Assembly: GCA_911728435.2 (NCBI GenBank)
Contig: OU452210.1
Span: 5,022,001 to 5,086,000 of the forward strand
DNA: 64,000 nt
DNA from: Apoderus coryli
Taxonomy: Eukaryota; Arthropoda; Insecta; Coleoptera; Attelabidae
Direction: 5' to 3'
The translations under genes were made by a program, and so were the position numbers. This document shows positions 24,052 to 36,597 of this stretch, piece after piece. Under the pieces are notes generated by a model that was given only the letters and a program-made list of their open reading frames with translations, searched no databases and had not been told where the DNA came from. Position 1 is the stretch's first letter, and every line of letters begins with the position of its first letter.

Positions 24052-24472
24052 TATATGTCGTGTAAATGTGACTTATAATAAAAAATATACACACAACAGA
24101 CAACAGAGTAACTTACTTAATTTATTGGTGTTAAATTTACACAAAACAGTGTTAAATATAATACACCTAATTGTGTTAATGGTACCCTTCTTCCTCTTTG
24201 GCATTTGTGATTTTGAAAAAATTAGTTTTAGTTCATAGGACGGCACTTTACGAATACTACGGTAGTGTTTACCGCTCATGTTATGTAGTAATTATACACG
24301 GGATTTTTATTTTACTGGAATGGATATTATACCTTCTTCCCTAAATTGCTGGGATGCAGAAAACCCGTAGATTCGTTACCAAGAATTAATGGAATTTAAA
24401 CTCATTCAAACTTATTTATATATTCAACAGTTGGTAATATTTTCTTAATAATTTTTCGGTAAATAATGTTTT

Positions 24473-25010
24473 TTGCAGGTCCTGTTTTGCGAGTCTAACT
24501 TACTGTCCATCGACCAAAGGGTAAATTCGACTGCTATTTTTAAAAACGGTTATAAATTTTTAAGCCCCATATTAAACCCAAATTTTAACTCGACAGAAAC
24601 TTCGACGTCCATATCATGGACCGAGAGGTTCTTCACCGAGACGACAAACGGACATTAAAGAGGGATTACCTGGTTCACAGGTGGGTCAAAGACCGAAAGT
24701 GGAAGTGGTGCAGGAATATACAGTGAGACGAAAAACTCGAATCTAAGATTCTCACTCTTTTCACACATATATGCTTAGCCAGCCACGCAGGCTTAATGTT
24801 CTGACGAATCCTAAGGTCACAACTGAATTGGAGTGGGAATGCCAAAGAGAACTTACGGCCATATTAAGGAAACGAGAGAGCCAATTGGCTGGCTATAGAC
24901 AGGCCTCTATGAAACCCCATATATATAATAGGCACTGGTGCGGGAACTTCTGAAATGCGGGACCAAGAAAAACCCACTGGAAAACTGCTAACACTAAGCA
25001 GGGGTCAGCT
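24473..25010 (+). pseudogene. LINE ORF2 fragment with RNase H-like motif
   Basis: The translation at 24671-24775 reads WFTGGSKTESGSGAGIYSE, the start of the RNase H domain carried by Jockey/R1-group LINEs (canonical FTDGSKTESGSGAG). The catalytic Asp is replaced by Gly, and a stop follows at 24776. A later segment (about 24935-24990) with ELLKCGTKKNP could be the domain's end. The upstream frame 24473-24658 is probably the connecting region. Dead copy, plus strand. Confidence 0.7.
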
Positions 25011-25084
25011 ATGCAGTGTTAAAATATTCAAGTTTACAAAACTTTCTTTGCAGTCGGCTCGATAATGAAGATTATCAATCGCTC

Positions 25085-25350
25085 TCATGGATTTCCTCTG
25101 AAGACGAAAGTGCAAAGACGCCTGAGCAACCTTGCTACATATACATGGTTCAGATTTAGATGATTTGACGTGAACCACTCTGTAACCCTCGATTCCATCT
25201 CTCCCATTAACTCATTAAAATCCTTTGTCTTTCTTATTGCAGTTGTGTCATACGCGAAGATAACCAAATCACCACGGAGGTCGCAGCTTGAAAGATCATT
25301 TATATAAATCAGAAAAAACAACGGCTCCAGCACAGAGCGCTGTGGTATAC
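25085..25350 (-). pseudogene. LINE reverse-transcriptase fragment
   Basis: On the minus strand PQRSVLEPLFFLIYINDL (motif B region, canonical PQGSVLGPLLFLIYINDL) is followed by VIFAYDT, the altered catalytic box (canonical FADDT, first Asp changed to Tyr), and then an MESRVTEWFTSNHLNLN helix typical of Jockey/CR1-group LINEs. Converging orientation with the RNase H fragment next door shows these are two separate insertions. Non-functional. Confidence 0.85.
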
Positions 25351-25379
25351 ACCAAATGGTACATTTTACAATTTAGATA

Positions 25380-28060
25380 TGCGTCCATTTATATATGTAC
25401 GATTTGTTTTCTATTTGTAATGTAAGAAGTGATGAGTTTATGTCAAAATTGTAGTAAATTAATTTATTTAAAGGCGATTGGTATGAGACAATCAATATAT
25501 AATAGCGAAAAGTAGTTTAAACAATTCTCCAAGTCTCGTGGGCTCATCTGGTTACAAATAGAAAAGACTGAAATGAAAAGCACAGGTAATCCTCCTTGTG
25601 ATCAATCCTACCCTTATTCCAGACTATATGAATTTATTATCACGTATAATATAGGATTATACAACCCAGACATTCAACATAGTATCTCTTTACAACTCTC
25701 ATCGGACAAAGAGGAACGTATCCGAATTTGTTCATACTTGCGAAATTTTTAACAATACCATATACATTTTTTTTCTCACTTCAATGTATCGTCAGTAATC
25801 TATTACAACGAAATTGTAAGTGAGTGCTAGGATATCATGCCAAGTCAATATTGTACGATATTTCCTTAAAATATTTACTTTACACATGCATAAATTGATA
25901 ATGGGTAAATTTTTGAGAAAATACTAAACGACAGTACATTATAAATAATGTTGTTTGTCGTTTTGTTCGTTGTCCAAACAAAACATCTGATTATCATCAT
26001 AAATCAACTTTTTCAAAAATTCAATATTTCAAATTAACCAAAATTGTAAGGAACTCCGAAACTTTTGCGAAAAAATTTAATTAGCAATTTATAATAAACG
26101 AGCAGAATACTACTGGGGAATGGTTCGAAAGTAAATACTGGTACAGTGCTAAAGTTTGCAGATCTATGAAAATATTTCCAGTCCCATGCGACAGTTTTTA
26201 AGAATCCGGTTTTAGAATAATTACATTTTTTAGAACAGTGGTCGGCAACACGTGTTTAGCGCCAAATTAGCGCTCCGCCGTTGGTAGGTAAGTTTTATCA
26301 CACCCCTTACAAAAAATAATGGAATTAATTCAATAATTCTGTAACATGTTAGTTTTAATTCTACCGATTAAAACTATAATGTATCCATTTTTATATCGTC
26401 AAAAGTTTCTCTTAGATGTAGAACCAAATCATGACGACTCTCTGTGTGAAAGTATTTTCTTTGAAGTAATGATAAATTAGAATACATTTTATTAAATACA
26501 GTTACCGCCAATACGGGTTTGAGAATTTTGGAGATTTTTGATAAATTTTAATCATAAATTACGTAGTATCAAACGAAAACATCTGTTAATCTTCCAATTT
26601 TTTTGGTAGTTTACCATGTGATTTGTGATTAATTAAAAATATTTGTTTAACATATAATTAGAATTTTTGGCCGCGCACATACTATTTCTTATACCTACAC
26701 GAATTTAAAGTAATAACAAACATTGTCTCTCTTGTCACATTTCAGTCATATATTTTGAATCTCAATATGAAAGCAGATATTTACAATTTAAGCTTCCAGG
26801 ATCTCCTTTAGAATTGATTCGCCTGAAAAATTTCTATATTACAATTATTATTACACAGTGGCGGCTATTCAGGTGTAGAAGGTGAAGTGCCACTTCAGCC
26901 AAAATAAATAATAAAAACATAAAAATATATACTAATATTTTTCAATTTAGAGTCTTCATTTTGAAAGAGACAAAATGCATTCGTTGGCGCAAGAGGCTGT
27001 CCAGCCTCCAAATTTGAGTGTATTGCAACTTAGTCTTGTCCTATCACCGGCGTATCCACCGAAGCTCAGTCAAAGTTATGCGAACATAGAAACGGTTCAG
27101 CCAACATAAACTAGTCAAGTTGCATAATTTTTTTTAATAGAATGTGACAACAATTAGTTACTTCCACTTTCGTTGTAAAATATAAGCTTCCTCTCAATTT
27201 AGTTAAATATTACCGAATTAATTCCCTTATTAGTTTAAATAGGTGAAGAAAAAATGACTTTGAAATGTTCGCATTCTACTACTTAACAAAAAGAGGTATA
27301 CATTTTTATAAAATTATAAACATTTTCCTTATTTCTATAAAAAAGCAATTATTACATAAATAAATAAATAAATAAACCATAGAGCGTATAGTAAAGAAAT
27401 CAAAATTCAAGGTGATGATAATTTTTATTATATAACAAGTTGGGCTTTTGTTCTGGTTTATTTCTTAATACTACTACACAAAACTAAAAATGGTTATTCT
27501 TATTTAAAGCAGTGGAGTTATTTTATGCATATTTGATGAATATGTGTCTCAGATTATAAAATATAACAAGTCATTTTAGTCTGCGAATTGTCTAGGTGTC
27601 CAATAAAATTGGTAGCCAATGAATGAATTGTTGTTGTTGGTTATATCATCACTAAAGGAACAGTCATGCACTAGGAAAACATTTTATATATAATAATACA
27701 CACTAAAAGTCTGGCAAAGTCATGATAACTTGCAGTCAGCTTAAAAGTATCAGGTTAATAGTGTAAACACTTGACAAAAGAAGTTTTTGAGTTAATAGTA
27801 TTAGTATAGTAACTGACACTTGATCTACGAGGGCTCCTAACAAATTCGACTATATCAAACAAGATATAACGTTATACTATGTTATGTCATAAAGGATATC
27901 ATGCCAAGCTAATAATATATGATATTTCCTAAATTAAAAATCATAGTTAATGTTATTATATTATTGAATGCATACATAGTAAATAATGGAGTACCAGGCT
28001 GGTACCGGCGTGGAATGCAAAAGATCTAAACATTAAATTAAATCTTCTGGTAATAAATAT
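25380..28060. other. AT-rich intron with isolated transposon-tip-like motifs
   Basis: Two hAT-like left tips stand alone: CAGTGGTCGGCAACACG at about 26236 and CAGTGGCGGCTATTCAGG at about 26857; I found no matching right ends. A diverged 45-bp direct repeat (GATATCATGCCAAG...GATATTTCCT) occurs at about 25830-25873 and 27894-27935. Otherwise nothing recognised. Confidence 0.4.
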
Positions 28061-28069
28061 TTAAAGAAT

Positions 28070-28830
28070 TTCCATTATGTGGCCTGAAACAACACTTTTT
28101 TCTTTAGCAAATGTGGCCGTTTTTTGCAAATTCAGCCTTCACTCGATCCAAAAGTGCACAGTAACATTCGCTGTTGATGGTGGTTCCTTTTTGGAGGTAG
28201 TCCATGAATATTATTCCGTTCGCATCCCAAAATACAGACGCCATCATTTTACCGGCCGACTGTTGCGTCTTTGCTCGTTTTGGATTCGGTTCGTCGATTG
28301 CTGTCCTCTCAGCTGACTGTCTTTTGGATTCTGGTGTGTAATAGTGAGGCCATGTTTCATCCATTGTCACATATCGACGATAGAATTCCATTTTATTGCG
28401 GTTTAACAGCGCACTCCTCTGAAGCATCAATTCGTTGTTGGTTTTGGTAGGCTGTGAGCTCACGCGGCAATTACTTTGCACAGAGCTTTCGCATACCCAA
28501 ATGTTCGTTGAAAATGGTAAAAATACTACCATCTGATATCTTTAGAATCTCAGCAAGCTCGTGCACGTTCAATTTGTGATCGTTCATAACCAATATGTGA
28601 ATTTATTTGACGTTTTCGGGAATAACAGCCTCATTTGGGCGCTCTGCATTATTCGTGCTGCTACGACAACGTTTAAATTCAGCAATCCACTTCTCTACCA
28701 TTTGTCTCGATGGAGCAGAGTTCGGATAATGTTTATCAAGCCATTGTTTGGTTTCCACTGTATTTTATCAAAAAGCAATGCTTTATAAAAACTCGAAATT
28801 CACTTTTTTATTTTTTTTTTTCAATAAGAA
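28070..28830 (-). pseudogene. mariner transposase relic, truncated
   Basis: On the minus strand, from about 28750 down: YPNSAPSRQMVEKWIAEFKR (HTH), then NDHKLNVHELAEILKISDGS, EHLGMRKLCAK (linker) and RRYVTMDETW with HYYTPESKRQS (first catalytic Asp), ending TINSECYCALLDRVKAEF. The longest open segment is 28104-28532. Stops and a frameshift interrupt the first half, and the copy stops just before the HDNA block. This is a different mariner lineage from the 14.2-kb copy (TMDETW versus TGDESW). Confidence 0.9.
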
Positions 28831-28834
28831 AAGT

Positions 28835-29715
28835 TGCTTCACACAAAATGCTATAAATCACGAATCAATAGTCAGATTCCTGTGAAATTTATACAGGTAT
28901 CGTTTGAAGGTTAGTACTAAACCTTTTTGAATAATCTAATAATTATTTAACCAGATTTAGCAATAATTATGATTACTCACATTAAAATAAAGTTGTGTAA
29001 TGTCAAAAGACTGAGTAACATAAAAATTTCATCGTAAACAACTACTCTAAATATCGTCAAAGGTCTATAAAACAGCTCAGTTGGTTTCTAATTAAAAAAA
29101 AATATATAAAATTAGATTCAAAATAAAAACATTTAAATTGATCCATCTCTGTATTTTATATTATAGACATATAAACTCTGCACTTTAAAAGCAATCGATA
29201 ATATTAAGTATACAATTTTTGAAACAATACACACTTCATTAAACATGTTTTCTTCCATACCTACACAAAGTACGATCATTAGTCATTTTTCATATGTATA
29301 TATATATATTATATATAAATCCATTGACAGATTTTATTTTATTATTCTAATAATACCCCGATATCTTTGTTCTTTGTCCAATCCGCCATGATATATAATA
29401 AAAGCGAGAATTCCTAACGAAATAATTTAAAAAAAGGAAAATGTAATGGGATACTTGGCCCGGCAAAAGTATAGTATAATATAATCAAATAAAATTTTAT
29501 TTGTTATGTTTTTGCATTACTAAAACATTTTATTTAGTTTCTAATGATTTAAATGTGAGAAACTGGAGTTTATCTGCTTGTTAAGCCGTAAGAGTTGACT
29601 AACCTTTCGCACCATGATATTTTGTCATAGAAAATTTTAAAATAATATCATTTGTTATATGTATATGAAAGCAAACCATCTTACAACTCAGTTGACCACT
29701 GAAATCATAAAACAA
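28835..29715. other. AT-rich intron, nothing recognised
   Basis: No coding or repeat structure noted apart from short AT dinucleotide runs near 29300. Confidence 0.45.
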
Positions 29716-29723
29716 TATATATA

Positions 29724-30010
29724 TATTTTAATGTGGAAGATGAGGCCACTTGCCACACCTCCAACCAATCGCTCGCTGTTGTCAATCAACTTTTCCCAGA
29801 AAAAATGATCACTCGTCGAGGCACCATCAACTGGCCTCCTAGAAGCCCCAATCTTAAACCTCTTGATTATTTCTTATGGTGATACCTTAAACAACAAAAC
29901 ACGAGCTCTACTGCAATTGATGCACAACATCCACACCGAAATGACCGCCATTTCCAGAGAGATGTGTAGACGCGTGGCGACCATAGAAATCTTATATTAT
30001 ATATGTACTC
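29724..30010 (+). pseudogene. Transposase carboxy-terminal relic of the DD41D-like type
   Basis: Starts near VEDEATCHTSNQSLAVVNQL (second catalytic region, canonical QQDGAxxH), then MITRRGTINWPPRSPNLKPL, DYFLW, a stop, and YLKQQ. Counting from the Asp of EDEA to that of PLDYF gives 41 intervening residues, the same spacing as in the intact transposase at 36.6 kb. The tail (HRNDRHFQRD) shifts frame. Only the last third survives. Confidence 0.85.
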
Positions 30011-30522
30011 TAGAATGCTAATTAAATCCAGCCGAATACCAAAAAGTGTAACGGGTATGCAGAGTTTTCACGAACTACGCATGCTCCTCAGTAACTTATT
30101 TTCAGTACAGAGCTGCCATATTTAAAACTATTTTGTCGTTCGCCTTACAGAATTTATGCGACATATCTGTTTTATAAATAAATCCATATGTTGCGTCATA
30201 CGAAACTGCTTGACAAAATCAAATAATTAAATGTTATCGGTAAAATTGCATTCTGTTTAGTTTTCAGCAATATGTACGAAACATTTTTTTCCAAATCTTA
30301 TTAAATTTAGGAGATTTCGCAACAGCGTCTGTTTTCGCAAATGACATTTCTCGTAGTGGGAATATCTGTCAGAGTCGGCTTCACAACAATTCAGATAGGT
30401 TTTATAATTGAGTTATGGTTTTATTCGTGGTATATTTTAATTGTTGATAGATATACCTATTTGTGTAAAATTGTTTTTAATATTTGTTATTTTGGTTTGT
30501 TAGTTCGTTTATTTAACAAACA

Positions 30523-31181
30523 ATGAGGTGTATAGTGTTGTGGTGTAAAAATGAAGGTGTCATTCCTGGTATTAAATATTTTCAGTAAGTTATTGTTTCG
30601 GGTTTCTAACAGTCTCAGTTTGAGTCAATATGATACCATTGACATGATACTCATTTTTAGCTTGACAAAAAAAAGACATGATGTTTGGATGCGGGCATTG
30701 GGATCCTAGTACAGAAAATGTATGTGATGGGAATGTCATATGGAGTAAGCATTTCGCTGCAGAAGATATCATTTGTAGAGAAGACGGCAAGAGGATCACC
30801 CTCGTACCCGATGCAGTTCCCAAACTTTTGTTGAAAAGAAGAGATTATGTAAATGAGAGTGGAAGTTAAATTCTTAATCGTTTGATATCAAGACACTGTT
30901 TACTTAAAAGCAGTCTGTCAAAAATGCATGATATGTATGTCAAGAATATATTTCCTACGTTGTGTAGGTATACAAAGTTCGTTTGAATTCTGTTGTTAAA
31001 CTGGAATATACTTAATTATAGAATCCTCCATGAAATTGCTGAGAATAAAAGTTCTACCAACCATGTTTTGTCACAAAATACTATTACGAGTAGTACGGAT
31101 GATATGGAAGTGGTTTACATGGACACGGAAAATATTCGTGAAGTCACTGTTTCTTACACCCCTTCTTTGAAGGCTGTAGAG
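30523..31181 (+). pseudogene. THAP-domain gene relic with intron
   Basis: A candidate first exon (30523-30584) encodes MRCIVLWCKNEGVIPGIKYF with the Cys-x4-Cys of a THAP zinc finger and ends at donor GTAAGT. After acceptor TTTTAG (30660), a second block holds HDVWMRALG (conserved Trp) and, in another frame, DGNVIWSKHFAAEDII with AVPKLLL, the THAP carboxy half. The third zinc ligand Cys (normally C-SKHF) is Trp here, and at least two frameshifts are needed, one at an A8 run. A later frame (30993-31181) ends at a possible donor GTAAGA. It is antisense to cnc. THAP domains occur in host genes and P-element transposases; I cannot tell which this derives from. Confidence 0.55.
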
Positions 31182-31214
31182 AGGTAAGAGGCCTAAGGTG
31201 GTTGTATAAACAAA

Positions 31215-31440
31215 CAAATATTATTATTATTATTATTATTAGTCGTAAAACAGTAAACGGTAAAACCGATGAAACTGTTGCTCAGTTCCTAATTTGAGGT
31301 TTTTGAAATATTGATGTCATCCTCACTAATCTTCTATAGCGAGTAGTGGACCAACTGATCGCCATGGTCCTCCATGAAATTGTCCAGCCTGTTCTTAAAG
31401 CTGTCAACCGTTTGCGCCATTATCACCTCTTCTTATTATA
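31215..31440 (-). pseudogene. LINE ORF2 carboxy end with (TAA)n tail
   Basis: On the minus strand a frame near 31420-31330 reads VMAQTVDSFKNRLDNFM, the conserved end of many non-LTR ORF2 proteins (canonical LPxxVVxAxSVNSFKxRLD). Downstream on the same strand the sequence ends in about seven TAA units (31219-31243). Heavily 5' truncated. Confidence 0.5.
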
Positions 31441-31792
31441 TAATAATAAAATAAATAATTAGAATGCTCAAGTCCTTACGATATTTTCCAGTATTAGAAT
31501 TTTTACTTATTTCTCGTTTCTGCTTAGATTTATTATTATTATTGGGTTGTACCTGTTAGACAATAAAGTATTTAGATATTTAATGTAATTTTTTATTTCT
31601 TAAATTCCTTTATTCCATTTTTTTATTTGAATTACCAAATGGTAAAATTTAATTTTAAATATACCTACAACAGTAATATTATATTTAATCAAAGCCGGTC
31701 CTGTTGAAAAATAAGTTACTGGTGATCATGCGCATTATGGACAGCTCTACACTTTTGGTTACATTTTTGTACTACGGGATTATCATTCTAGA

Positions 31793-31793
<1 letters not shown>

Positions 31794-31829
<36 letters not shown>
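31794..31829. repeat. (TA)n microsatellite
   Basis: About 17 uninterrupted TA units, the longest pure dinucleotide run in the window. Confidence 0.95.
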
Positions 31830-31832
<3 letters not shown>

Positions 31833-32649
31833 AGATTTCTGTGGTGGCGACTAATTTCCGTTTTCGGTTAGAGTAGTGCCAGCAGCAGAGATGGTCAACA
31901 TTTGGACAACATAATCTTTGCCACTTAATTTTCCAAAACTTTCATTACAAATTGTCTCAAAAATAAACAAATTCTAACTTTTAATTTTTTTATTGAATTT
32001 ACCTTGTGTATATGTATATTAGATGTAAAAACTATTTTTATACTTACAATTTTGAGCACCTATTATTCTAAGATAACATATCGTATAAACATTATCAACA
32101 TAGAATATAATAAATTTAATAAGGATTAATACGTCAAGAAATGCTGTTTTTCTATCTGATCTATCTATATCTCAATTTGTAATTATTTTATGTTATTTTT
32201 AGGTATAAATATTGATATTAATAAGTTGAATGCGATATAATTTTTATCAAAATGATCTGCTTAAAAATTTATAGATTTCTAAATAAATATGATAGTTAAA
32301 TACTGAGCAAAGAAAATATAAATTAATTCTTAGTAACATACATACATTAAATCACAAATTAGATATAAGATTTGTTCAAAATGCTTAAACAAATGTTTCA
32401 AATATTAATTATTTTTTAAAATAATTAAATAAAAATGTGATACCTATAATAGTATTATAAAATTATTCCGAAATCTGAGACTTATTGTTTTCAAAGTATT
32501 TATCAGTAAAATATACTGCACTAGTCGCTTGCTACCGTTTTTGGCACATATTTAACAATGAAATATATTACCAAATGAAATTAAAATCATTTGGCTATTA
32601 AATGAGTCTAAAAAATACAGAAACATTTCGTCCTATTTGGCTACAATCA

Positions 32650-33320
32650 TTTTCCTGCCAAGAATACGGTCGCGTACATTTTCTAGCACCAGCAGCAAAA
32701 CGATCATGATACCAGCAAAGTTACTAATTTCTTCTGGGTGTAGGTTGACTTCGATCGTTTTATATATGAAGACTTTCAAACATTTTTCTCAATTCAGCTA
32801 TTTCCATCTTTAATTTACTGACTTCTGTGGAATTGTAATTTATTATAGCGTCTGCTAACTCAGCTAATTTTCGAATTTGTTCTTTTTTATGTATTACTAG
32901 TAAATTTTGAGATAAATGTTGGAAAAATAATTCTTTCAACATATTATCATCCACATTCTTGTTCCAATGACCCGTTGCAATTCATTTAAAATATCCGATG
33001 GTCGTTTACCAATAAAACTTTCTTGTGTGACATTAAAAGTTCTACTCGTTTCGAGTCAAAATATGTGATTCGTTTTATTAGCTCTTCTTTTAAAATTCTA
33101 TAAGACTCTTCAGATTGTGGTTTAAGCAGAATATTCCTTACTATATTTCATGTATGAGGATTTAATGTTGTTAACAAAAGGTCGTACTTATCTGGTGATT
33201 TTGTAAAAATTGATTCTATTTCTACAAACCATAGCTCTACATCGTGTGGCCAAAATTCAGGTAGCTTGACAGATATACTAACATTATCTCCAATGGAGCT
33301 TGATTTCATTAGAATAGAAT
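32650..33320 (-). pseudogene. Ty3/gypsy-type gag relic
   Basis: On the minus strand: VKLPEFWPHDVELWFVEIES near 33265 (capsid start of insect gypsy gag, canonical P-FW--NP-LWFAQVE), with TTLNPHT, then after a stop SEESYRILKEELIKR, and finally MDDNMLKELFFQHLSQNLL with IRKLAELADAI, the capsid carboxy half. Several stops and frameshifts. No protease, RT, integrase or LTR is visible nearby, so it is an isolated retrotransposon fragment. Confidence 0.75.
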
Positions 33321-33349
33321 ATTGAATTGCAATCAATAATAATGAATTG

Positions 33350-35090
33350 CCACCTACTTATTTTCAAACTTTACTTTTGGCTAACCAGGTACATAGGTAA
33401 TATATACCATTTCAATTTTGTTTATTAGGTAACTTGAAAGGCAGGTGTCTATAACATATATAAAATATAATGAAACTATAATAAAAAAAGAGGATGATGA
33501 AAAAGAAGAAACCGAAGCTTTCGGTGGAAATGTTTTTTGTTTCATTTTGAAGGTGCAGCATGTACGATGACTTCACAGTTTTTTAAAAAAATGTATATGT
33601 TACCACTGGTTCCAAGAAGAACCTCCCTTGATAATGGTATGTGTAAGGGGCTTATATCTAAACTCCATTAACTTAGGTATACTACTATAGGTATACCCTC
33701 GAGTTATAATATCCAAAAATATGTATTTCAAGAGTAAATTTCATAAACTAATGTCTTTTCCACACTGGGGTTTAAAATTAAAAAAAAAAAAAAACCGTTT
33801 ACAAGCGATACATATTTCCGATTTCACCAATTTAGAGATACTCGTAATTGGTACTAGGGCTTATATTCCGTTTCAGATTTTTTTTTAAACAGTGCGACTA
33901 ATTATTTTAACAATATTATAGATTTTTAAATTTGTAATATGGTTTGTGAAATGAAATGCAAACAAATGTGTTGAATTCTATTACAAAGCTATTAGGTCAT
34001 TATAGAGAATATATAATTTTATAATATAATATAATAATAATATATAGAGAAAACACAATAAAACTAGATTTATGAGAAATCTAGGTTATTTTGACGAATT
34101 TTTAAAAAACAACATAAGTAATTAGAAGTATGTAATTTTGTCTCAAAGAAAAAACATCAAAAACATTTTTTCCACGTAATGATGGTGAGTTAAAAAATTA
34201 CATTAATTACAATATAGCATATATAGTACAGTAAGTACATCCTTCTTTCCAGAAATTAATACATTTATATACATCTATACACAATGAAAAACCGATTTTT
34301 GTAACCTTACTAACCACTGAACATGGAGACTGGTGCTACGAAACGAAACATGGATGGTTGAGGTAAAGTTTATAGAGAAATCTATTAAATTCGTTTTGTG
34401 GAGTGATCTGGATTCCTGGCCACTCTGGTTTAGAGGAGATTTTCTGCCTAAAATTAAATACGCAGTCAATTCTTAGATGGTGACGAATTTATTAATTCAA
34501 CGAAAGCAAGAGCCGATCTTGAACAGACCTCATCTGCGGTGACGAACAGAATTGATCACTGTCGTTTGAAATTTGGTTGAAGTTGAAGAATCCAATCCAT
34601 TATATATTTCGTCAGATTGAGCCACATTAGACCCTTATGAAAGTGTAGTTTTATTTCTCGTAGTTGATTTTAAAACTTTTATTTTACCTTAAAAAATATT
34701 ATTGCCATAAATATTTGGAACTTCTATACCGCGTATTCAGGATTTTAATGAAATATATCTAAAATCGATTATTGTTGCTTAGTACACCATTTGAAATAAG
34801 CAAATTGACAGACTTTAAGACAGAGGATGTTTCCGCCCTTAGGATTATCATTAACATCATCTACATAAATAAATACAAAGAATTGAGGCCATTAGGCGAT
34901 TATCGAAGTCACTACAATCAATAGCCCTATAAGACATATCCAAGGATCTTCAGTCATTGCGTGCTAAAACAATGTTTCTACTATATTGATATAGTATCAA
35001 TTGCTTTCAAAATCAAATTTTAGTAGAGGAAAAAAATCCATTTATTATTCATTACACCTTTCGTACTTTCTGAATTTACAATATTTCACT
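33350..35090. other. AT-rich intron; one dispersed repeat
   Basis: Apart from the repeat at 34310-34400 (listed next) nothing is recognised. The minus-strand frame at 34275-34469 lies over that repeat and is not a gene. Confidence 0.4.
34310..34400 (-). repeat. Dispersed repeat with CATGTTTCG core, copy 1
   Basis: The reverse complement of this stretch shares AATAGATTTCTCTA, CAACCA, CATGTTTCG and AGCACCAG-CTCCAT with 57995-58085. The order (stem, CATGTTTCG, GAGCACC, CATCATC) recalls the ends of Penelope-like elements, but that is only an impression. Confidence 0.55.
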
Positions 35091-35112
35091 GATTAAAAGG
35101 TACGAGTCTTAG

Positions 35113-35910
35113 ATGTCTTCTAGTTTCTTCGCCTCACCTCTTGAAGGTAATATGAAACATTTGGGAATATTATTTCAGTGCTTAAGGAGCAATGATGGCG
35201 AACTAGACTGCGACTGGTGTGACATAAACAAACTATCGCTAAATATAGCAAAGTGTAAATGCGTCACTTACTCTCGGAAGAAGAAATTAATTGTTCATTT
35301 ATATACACTGAACGGCATTTGTTTGTCCCGATCAGACTTGGTTACTCTCGGAGTGATGTTCGATTCGAGACTCAGATTTAATGAGCACATTAAAACCAGA
35401 GTTCAGGACGCAAGTCGTATGTATGGCTTCTTAGTGCGAAGCTGTAAGGGCTTTGTGAGTGTTGATGCTCTTATTGCCCTTTATTTTGCCTATGTTCGCT
35501 CTAAATTAGAGTATGGATCTATCATTTGGTCCCCATTTTATTAATATCATAAGTAGTCATTAGAAAAAATACAACGTATATTTTTGAAATATTTGGTTTA
35601 GAAGCCGGATGGCGCTTATCCAACTCGATCGTATCGATCAGGGACTTCTTTTAGCTCGATTTTCAATGCAAAGTCTTGAACTTCGTCGATATATTTTTTG
35701 ATAGTGTTATTAAATTAGAACGTGTTGTCCATACGGTTTTGGAATTTTGATGTTCTTTTTTTTTTCTTTCTTTTTTTGTTCATTTACTTTTTTGTTAAAT
35801 CTAGAATTTAAGATATGATGATGATGAAATGCAATAAGTTCTAGGAATTGTCCTGTAAAGGGATTTTGTAAATCTGTTGGGCAATAAAGCTATTATTATT
35901 ATTAGACTTC
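35113..35910 (+). pseudogene. Jockey/CR1-type LINE, 5' truncated, with 3' tail
   Basis: A 143-codon frame (35113-35544) reads NKLSLNIAKCKCVTYSRKKK, then LGVMFDSRLRFNEHI, VRSCKGF and YVRSKLEYGSIIWSP, the thumb region downstream of the RT catalytic box in insect Jockey-group elements. After a stop the match continues with KIQRIFLKYL (about 35565). The unit ends TGTTGGGCAATAAAGC plus ATT repeats (about 35876-35905), the 3' signature shared with several other tails here. The RT catalytic motifs are lost to 5' truncation. Confidence 0.88.
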
Positions 35911-36153
35911 TTTTTTAAAAAATAGCTGTTTGCCCGTGCTGTACGGATGTAACTAGATTTGGTAGAGAAATAACTACTGGAAATGACGTTTAAATTTTTG
36001 GTTATTTTTAAGAACACTATACATTTTTTATCGAATTTAAACTTAACTATTTAATCCTCGACCACTCTGTAATTTGATCGAGTTTTAAATATTTACAACA
36101 AAAAGAAAAACAAAAAGAGTGTTTGAAATGAACGAGAATTTGCATACCATATA

Positions 36154-36519
36154 CAGGGTGGTCCAACGAAAAGTTTGCACCTAGCTTTTCTCTTTTTTTT
36201 GTAGTCGAATGCGAAAATGCTCGGACACGTCGATTTTGCTTTTGAGGGGGACACATTTTAAACATATTTTTCGATCTGCGCCTTTAACCCCCTAGCGGGG
36301 GTGAGTAACAACCCTAAAATTTTAAATGGAAAGAGGGGTCTAATGACATATCATTTGAAAGGACACAAAATTGTCTTTCTAATGATACCCTATTTGTCGA
36401 ATTTTACTAAAACAGTTAATACGAAAACGACTTTAAAGACATTAAGCCGATAATTTTGGTATTAATGAGAAATACAAATAAGTTTTAATTATTGCGAGTG
36501 AAAACACCTGCAATCGTTA
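36154..36519. repeat. Left long terminal inverted repeat of the 2,087-bp transposon
   Basis: Pairs with 37875-38240. The inner 20-25 bp show several mismatches; the outer part shows none. It includes a CCCCCTAGCGGGGG palindrome near 36289-36302 that could be a protein-binding or structural site. Confidence 0.93.
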
Positions 36520-36597
36520 GTACATTCCAATGTTTGTTAGTTTTAACATTGCTTTGTAAAAAAAGTAAACAAGCTGTTAAATTGATTTATTAAAACG

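Noticed and set aside
26236..26870. Complete hAT elements starting at CAGTGG tips
   Set aside because: No matching inverse ends or 8-bp duplications found; treated as isolated tip-like strings.
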